DNA from: Candidatus Bathyarchaeota archaeon
GTDB lineage: Archaea > Thermoproteota > Bathyarchaeia > RBG-16-48-13 > GCA-020355125
DNA length: 8,024 bases
Direction: 5' to 3'
Assembly: GCA_030670615.1 (NCBI GenBank)
Contig: DAOVBJ010000035.1
Location: forward strand, 1 to 8,024
The notes under the pieces are model-generated. The model was not told the DNA's origin, did not search any database, and saw only the letters and a list, made by a program, of their open reading frames with translations. This document shows, piece by piece, positions 5,547 through 8,024 of the stretch (position 1 is the stretch's first letter; each line of letters begins with the position of its first letter). Made by a program: the position numbers and the translations under genes.

Positions 5547-5936
5547 TTAGTAGAGCTCTATCCAGATTCCATTCGGGTCTTCTATGTAGGCCCACCGACC
5601 TTTTTCAGTCTTGACTTCGAGAACCGCTCCATGTCCAAATCGTTTGGCTTCTTCAAGGGCCTTGTCTAGGTCTTCGACCTTGAAGGCCAGATGGTCCAAC
5701 CCTTCTCCCACAATATATTCGGTATTGTAGGGACTATCGGCGTCGTAATAGTTTAATTCGAGAATGAAGTTTCCATTCTCACTTTGTAGGTTAACGATTT
5801 CTCCCTTCGTTTTCTCGATCCTAAATCGATTTACTACCTTCATTTCAAGTAGTCGCGTATAGAAATCGATGGATTTTGATAGGTCCTTGACCCTTATTCC
5901 AACGTACTCGAATTTAGCTTTCAATTCTCCTCTCAT
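5547..5936 (-). CDS. VOC superfamily (glyoxalase I-like) protein
   Basis: This 129-aa protein has the paired beta-alpha-beta-beta-beta modules of the vicinal-oxygen-chelate fold. The first half has YVGIRVKDLSKSIDFYTRLL (11-30), the second GLDHLAFKVEDLDKALEEAK (79-98), ending with EDPNGIWIELY (119-129). Glyoxalase I metal ligands follow an H/E/H/E pattern. Here E60 (ILELNYYD), H82 and E127 are present, but the first His is Tyr (Y11). It is the length of glyoxalase I and of methylmalonyl-CoA epimerase, so the reaction is uncertain. The ATG at 5936 lies about 25 nt after a TATA box, predicting a leaderless message. An alternative is TTG at 5924 (codon 5), preceded by AGAGGAGA. The gene is divergent from the nitroreductase gene. 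Confidence 0.85.
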   Translation of the reverse strand: MRGELKAKFEYVGIRVKDLSKSIDFYTRLLEMKVVNRFRIEKTKGEIVNLQSENGNFILELNYYDADSPYNTEYIVGEGLDHLAFKVEDLDKALEEAKRFGHGAVLEVKTEKGRWAYIEDPNGIWIELY

Positions 5937-5955
5937 CTAGGTGTTAGTGTATGAG

Positions 5956-5966
5956 CTATAAATATT
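5956..5966 (-). promoter_or_regulatory. TATA box of the VOC gene
   Basis: The minus strand reads AATATTTATAG, centred 25 nt from the ATG at 5936. Transcription would start at or next to the ATG. Confidence 0.55.
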
Positions 5967-6166
5967 ACTTTCCTACTGCTTCTGGAAAGCAGATGCTGTT
6001 ACATAATTTCAAGTAAGGTGATTATTCCCTTTCAACAAGAGTCCCCCACTCTTCTCAAAGGATTTCCTGAGAGGTTCGAGGAAAACCATGATTTATCATA
6101 CTTCAACCTCAAAGAATATCAAAAATATTGGGAAAGAATGCGTTAGAATGAAGGGGATTAGCTGAT

Positions 6167-6179
6167 GAAAACTTTTTAA
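6167..6179 (+). promoter_or_regulatory. BRE/TATA-like promoter of the nitroreductase gene
   Basis: GAAAA followed by CTTTTTAA (6172-6179) is centred about 40 nt before the ATG at 6216. It predicts a start near 6201 with GAGGAAG in the leader. Confidence 0.45.
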
Positions 6180-6215
6180 GATGATGCCAAGAGTTCTATT
6201 TGAGGAAGTTAGGTC

Positions 6216-6728
6216 ATGAATGTTATTGATGCGATAAAAACCAGGAAGAGTGTACGCAAGTATTCAGATAAGCCTATTGAGAATGAGAAGTTGACTGCTG
6301 TTTTAGAGGCTGGACGACTCGCTCCCTCCGCTTCCAACCGACAAGAGTGGAGGTTTATTATTGTCCGCGATCTTGCAACGAGGAAAAAACTTGTTGAAGC
6401 CTCAAATAGGCAGAGCTTTGTTGGAGAAGCCCCAGCTGTAATTGTAGCATGTGCCGAGACCGACGGGCACATTATGAGGGGTGGGCTCCCGTGCTTTCCA
6501 ATAGATGTGGCCATTGCGCTCGACCACATCACCTTGGCGGCTGTTGAGTTGGGGTTAGGTACTTGTTGGATTGGAGCATTTGACGAAATGGAAGTAAAGG
6601 AAATTCTGGGCATCTCGAAGGAGACACGGGTTGTAGCACTAATGCCTATAGGATATCCATCCGACCCCTCTGCTGTTGAAAAGAGACGACTCCCATTCAA
6701 TGAGATAGTGAAATACGAACATTGGTAG
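6216..6728 (+). CDS. Nitroreductase family FMN-dependent oxidoreductase
   Basis: This is a soluble, dimeric flavoprotein family that reduces nitro compounds, quinones or other acceptors using NAD(P)H; some members serve cofactor or ring chemistry instead. The 170-aa protein is at the compact end of the family. FMN-binding landmarks are AIKTRKSVRKYSDKPI (6-21), the phosphate-contacting RLAPSASNRQEWRFIIV (34-50), ELGLGTCWIGAF (111-122) near the flavin ring, and MPIGYPSDP (143-151). KRRLPFNEIV (157-166) is the usual C-terminal motif. The ATG at 6216 sits after GAGGAAGTTAGG and a promoter. GLPCFPIDVAIALDHITLAA (90-109) is the typical mid helix. The substrate is unknown. The gene stands alone, divergent from the VOC gene. 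Confidence 0.92.
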   Translation: MNVIDAIKTRKSVRKYSDKPIENEKLTAVLEAGRLAPSASNRQEWRFIIVRDLATRKKLVEASNRQSFVGEAPAVIVACAETDGHIMRGGLPCFPIDVAIALDHITLAAVELGLGTCWIGAFDEMEVKEILGISKETRVVALMPIGYPSDPSAVEKRRLPFNEIVKYEHW

Positions 6729-6747
6729 CCAAACGATGTCAAATAAC

Positions 6748-6767
6748 GGTAAAGAAGAATTTTTACC
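6748..6767 (+). terminator. Hairpin after the nitroreductase gene
   Basis: GGTAAA (6748-6753) and TTTACC (6762-6767) form a 6-bp stem 20 nt after the stop, with a T run in its 3' arm. The rest of 6729-6969 holds no gene I can support. Confidence 0.4.
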
Positions 6768-6843
6768 ATTGAAGCGTACCTACTACAATCCATTATAAAC
6801 CTCAACCATACAGTGAGGTAATGCTTGTCATTCAAGCTCCATC

Positions 6844-6853
6844 TAGCTAGCTA
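6844..6853. repeat. TAGCTAGCTA element, copy 3
   Basis: Full 10-bp palindrome preceded by C, in the gap between the nitroreductase gene and the tRNA. On the minus strand it reads TAGCTAGCTAG, giving TAG in all three frames. Confidence 0.75.
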
Positions 6854-6898
6854 AGCGTAAGCTTGTTGTGAAGGCAGTACTCTCTATCACATTAGACA

Positions 6899-6908
6899 AG
6901 TCTAGACT
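6899..6908. repeat. AGTCTAGACT palindrome
   Basis: Perfect 10-bp palindrome with a CTAG core, about 20 bp ahead of the tRNA TATA box. It could be an operator for the tRNA promoter; there is no other support. Confidence 0.35.
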
Positions 6909-6926
6909 ATCCAACATTGGAGAAAT

Positions 6927-6934
6927 CTTTAAAT
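6927..6934 (+). promoter_or_regulatory. TATA box of the tRNA-Lys gene
   Basis: CTTTAAAT preceded by the BRE-like AGAAAT is centred about 40 nt before the tRNA 5' end. It predicts a short 5' leader of about 15 nt for RNase P to remove. Confidence 0.6.
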
Positions 6935-7001
6935 GAACACAGCCTTCCTAATTTTCGATGGAATAGGAGGGGCCCGTAGCTCAGCAAGGATAGAGCATCG
7001 G

Positions 7002-7041
7002 TGAGAAGCAGGCGAAACACTGTTTACCTGTTCTCGATGAA
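7002..7041 (+). other. tRNA-Lys intron 1, non-canonical position 30/31 (40 nt)
   Basis: The BHB motif is textbook. The central helix is CATC (6996-6999) with GATG (7036-7039). The bulges are GGT (7000-7002) and AAG (7040-7042), each cut after its second base. The inner helix is GAGAA (7003-7007) with TTCTC (7031-7035), continued by CAGG/CCTG and AAAC/GTTT around the loop ACT. The outer helix is AGAG (6992-6995) with CTTT (7043-7046), including one G-U. It borrows D-stem and anticodon-loop bases. Confidence 0.88.
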
Positions 7042-7048
7042 GCTTTTA

Positions 7049-7062
7049 TCCTACTGAAAGAG
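7049..7062 (+). other. tRNA-Lys intron 2, canonical position 37/38 (14 nt)
   Basis: The central helix is CTTT (7043-7046) with AAAG (7057-7060). The bulges are TAT (7047-7049) and AGA (7061-7063). The inner closing pair is C7050-G7056 around a 5-nt loop. The outer helix is the anticodon stem TCGGG/CCCGG, which exists only after intron 1 is gone. At 14 nt it is near the lower size limit for archaeal tRNA introns. Confidence 0.88.
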
Positions 7063-7106
7063 ACCCGGTGGTCGTGGGTTCAATTCCCGCCGGGCCCGCA
7101 ATTTCA

Positions 7107-7116
7107 TAGCTAGCTA
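7107..7116. repeat. TAGCTAGCTA element, copy 4
   Basis: Full palindrome followed by G, 8 nt after the tRNA discriminator base. On the plus strand it has TAG in all three frames. It would sit in the tRNA 3' trailer or mark its end. Confidence 0.75.
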
Positions 7117-7236
7117 GGCCCTAACGGGTAATCTATACTCAGCGACCATCTAAATAATCGATCAGCTTGGTAACTCTCACCTCCCTCAATCGGGTGTGAA
7201 ACAATCCATTCTTCAGATAAAGGAGGATAAACGTCT

Positions 7237-7440
7237 ATGGCTTGACTGCCTAGCTAGCTATTAAAAACAAGCCATGAAAACACAGCTCCTTTGCAGAAGC
7301 GGAGGCCTGAACCAAGGCTTACTAGTTATAAGCCGACGCTAAAGGTTGAAGCGGATGTATTGGAGAAGAGGAAGAATTGGGATTTCTTTAAACTCCTACT
7401 CGCCCTTCTTGAATTCTCGCAGCTAGTTAGTATTGGATAA
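7237..7440 (+). pseudogene. Possible broken small gene with an element-borne stop
   Basis: AAAGGAGGAT (7219-7228) is the strongest SD match in the window and sits 10 nt before ATG 7237. That frame stops almost at once: ATG GCT TGA, then TAG at 7255 inside the TAGCTAGCTA element. In the same frame it is then open for 60 codons to TAA 7438-7440. Codon use there resembles the real genes (AAG, AGG, GAG), encoding for example QKRRPEPRLTSYKPTLKVEA and a hydrophobic tail containing NWDFFKLLLALLEFSQL. A small gene disabled near its start would explain this. A chance open stretch after a fortuitous SD is the alternative: 60 open codons by chance is only moderately unlikely. No family is recognised. 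Confidence 0.3.
7251..7260. repeat. TAGCTAGCTA element, copy 5
   Basis: Full palindrome preceded by C, 10 bp after the ATG at 7237, where it puts a TAG (7255-7257) in frame. Confidence 0.75.
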
Positions 7441-7626
7441 TATTTAGCCAGAATCTAATGTCATATAGTTTATAAGGGCTGTACATATATATACAATCAA
7501 TAGAATTTCTTTATTCTTTTGGTTTAAGCCTTTTGGATATTGAATATTTAGCTAGCTACTAGGATAATACTCTCCCAGTGTTAGCCTGAATAACACTTGA
7601 TGTTAGAATGAGGTGGTAGGATTCAC
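7441..7626. other. AT-rich leader region before the microprotein gene
   Basis: There is no gene in this stretch. It has TATA-like sequence (TACATATATATAC, about 7482-7494), a TAGCTAGCTA copy, and the inverted repeat AGTGTTA (7577-7583) / TAACACT (7591-7597). That repeat ends 12 bp before the SD GAGGTGGT (7610-7617) and could be an operator or leader hairpin. Confidence 0.4.
7549..7558. repeat. TAGCTAGCTA element, copy 6
   Basis: Full palindrome preceded by T and followed by C, 69 bp ahead of the microprotein start. Confidence 0.75.
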
Positions 7627-7725
7627 ATGTGTATATTAAGAACTGGTCAAAAGAATTGCAGGAAGTGTACAGCAAGATTTAGCTATTGCAAGGATAAAAG
7701 TACTCGTAAGAAACGTAGGAGATAA
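7627..7725 (+). CDS. 32-aa Cys-rich basic microprotein
   Basis: ATG 7627 follows GAGGTGGT (7610-7617), a strong archaeal SD at good spacing, and the frame ends at TAA 7723-7725. The product has four cysteines, C2, C11, C14 and C21. C11-RK-C14 is a zinc-knuckle-like pair within GQKNCRKCTARFSYC, and the tail is KDKSTRKKRRR. Four cysteines in 32 residues plus 13 Lys/Arg suggest a metal-stabilised nucleic-acid-binding peptide; that is inference. I recognise no named family. A leader repeat at 7577-7597 and two TAGCTAGCTA copies flank it. Chance is possible for so short a frame, but SD, composition and cysteine pattern together make it credible. Confidence 0.5.
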   Translation: MCILRTGQKNCRKCTARFSYCKDKSTRKKRRR

Positions 7726-7778
7726 ACATATTCGATTAATATTGTTCCTTTTAGAGTAAACTCGTATCAACTTAAAAT

Positions 7779-7788
7779 TAGCTAGCTA
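7779..7788. repeat. TAGCTAGCTA element, copy 7
   Basis: Full palindrome followed by G, directly upstream of the palindromic TATA region of the last gene. This is the same arrangement as copy 1 relative to the zinc-ribbon promoter. Confidence 0.75.
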
Positions 7789-7790
7789 GG

Positions 7791-7805
7791 ATATTAATTT
7801 AATAT
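7791..7805 (+). promoter_or_regulatory. Palindromic TATA region of the last gene
   Basis: ATATTAA-T-TTAATAT is a 7-1-7 perfect palindrome centred 27 nt before the GTG at 7825. It predicts a leaderless or nearly leaderless transcript. Confidence 0.5.
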
Positions 7806-7824
7806 TAAGAAGGGTTGATTGAAC

Positions 7825-8024
7825 GTGTATAGACGCACCAGTGAAATGGTCAGTGAGGAGGAAAAGACGGGGCATAACGAAGTCATCCGTGACTTCCTAA
7901 AAACCCATGAGAAAGCTAAGGCCGTTGACATCGCTGAAATGCTGTATTCAACTCTCCACATGTCAGTTGTCGAAGTCCAACTCTGTCTGGGAGAACTCAT
8001 TGATAAACATCAAGTTACCCTTGA
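7825..8024 (+). CDS. Hypothetical protein, possible winged-helix N-terminus (partial)
   Basis: The frame is open from GTG 7825 to the window edge: 66 codons, C-terminus missing. After a charged N-terminus (YRRTSEMVSEEEKTG), residues about 18-66 read HNEVIRDFLKTHEKAKAVDI, then AEMLYSTLHMSVVEVQLCLG and ELIDKHQVTL. This helix, short helix, recognition helix and strand order is like winged-helix DNA-binding domains; the match is by pattern, not by a recognised family. GTG is preferred over the in-frame ATG at 7846 because the TATA palindrome lies 27 nt upstream and a TGA at 7816 closes the frame. GGTTGATT (7813-7820) could act as a weak SD if the transcript starts earlier. Confidence 0.55.
   Translation, partial: MYRRTSEMVSEEEKTGHNEVIRDFLKTHEKAKAVDIAEMLYSTLHMSVVEVQLCLGELIDKHQVTL

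Larger units (their letters stand above)
6970..7098 (+). tRNA. tRNA-Lys(UUU) with two BHB introns
   Basis: The acceptor stem GGGCCCG (6970-6976) pairs with CGGGCCC (7091-7097), discriminator G7098; CCA is not encoded. D stem GCTC/GAGC (6979-6982/6993-6996) encloses a loop with G18-G19 at 6988-6989. T arm is GTGGG-TTCAATT-CCCGC (7074-7090). Variable loop is TGGTC, with G15-C48 intact. The gene is 129 nt where 75 are expected, so 54 nt must be removed. Only one removal tested gives a good anticodon arm. Joining G7001 to G7042 and A7048 to A7063 yields stem TCGGG/CCCGG and loop CTTTTAA, with anticodon TTT at 7045-7047. A GGGCCCG acceptor, G73 and this loop are typical of archaeal tRNA-Lys. Two BHB splice motifs independently give exactly these junctions. 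Confidence 0.92.

Noticed and set aside
6209..6835. 208-aa open frame on the minus strand
   Set aside because: It is longer than the nitroreductase it overlaps, but the plus-strand product has clear family motifs while this one shows none.
6970..7098. Reading the tRNA as Glu(CUC) with exon base G7030, or as Arg(CCU) at 7050-7052
   Set aside because: Glu(CUC) also gives a paired stem, but neither alternative gives BHB motifs at the needed cut sites. The Lys(UUU) solution gives two perfect BHBs and the standard CTTTTAA loop.
6970..7260. Integration site at the tRNA gene
   Set aside because: No integrase and no repeat of the tRNA 3' end (7074-7098) is found in the window.
6844..7788. CRISPR array suggested by the spaced TAGCTAGCTA copies
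   Set aside because: The unit is only 9-10 bp and spacing is irregular (144 to about 300 bp), with a tRNA and possible genes between copies; no cas genes are present.
7794..8000. 68-aa minus-strand frame at the right edge
   Set aside because: Antisense to the winged-helix-like frame and running into its promoter; no SD or motif supports it.

Overview
The window looks archaeal. It carries an Alba-type chromatin protein, an archaeal/eukaryotic-type peptidyl-tRNA hydrolase (Pth2), an archaeal MTAP with a C-terminal CxC pair, an F420/FMN-type luciferase-like oxidoreductase, TATA/BRE-like promoters about 25 bp ahead of predicted transcription starts, T-tract terminators, and a tRNA interrupted by bulge-helix-bulge (BHB) introns. 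GTG and TTG starts and a mix of leaderless and Shine-Dalgarno (SD) genes fit a TACK-type archaeon, perhaps Bathyarchaeia-like. That placement is an impression, not demonstrated here.

Layout: 1-549 (-) is the N-terminal part of a zinc-ribbon, single-TM protein that runs off the window. 742-1665 (-) is a luciferase-like monooxygenase family protein. 1666-2255 is a long non-coding stretch with hairpins, a tandem repeat and the hisF promoter. 2256-3020 (+) is hisF, convergent with a small ferredoxin at 3097-3342 (-). 3662-4009 (+) is pth2, convergent with alba at 4087-4377 (-). Upstream of alba lie an unusual run of palindromes and MTAP at 4472-5263 (-). 5547-5936 (-) is a VOC/glyoxalase-fold protein, divergent from a nitroreductase at 6216-6728 (+). 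From 6729 to the end the sequence is mostly intergenic: a twice-interrupted tRNA-Lys(UUU) at 6970-7098, a probable broken small gene at 7237-7440, a 32-aa Cys-rich basic microprotein at 7627-7725, and the start of a possible winged-helix protein at 7825.

The genes do not form one pathway. They are mostly single transcription units of core metabolism (histidine and methylthioadenosine), translation (Pth2, tRNA-Lys), chromatin (Alba) and redox chemistry (ferredoxin, LLM oxidoreductase, nitroreductase).

The two most notable signals are the following. (1) The tRNA-Lys has a 40-nt intron inside the anticodon stem (30/31) and a 14-nt intron at the canonical 37/38 site. Their BHB motifs share the same CTTT segment, so splicing should be ordered. 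(2) The palindrome TAGCTAGCT(A) occurs seven times. All copies are outside intact genes and five lie within 945 bp. One copy supplies an in-frame stop in the apparently broken small gene.
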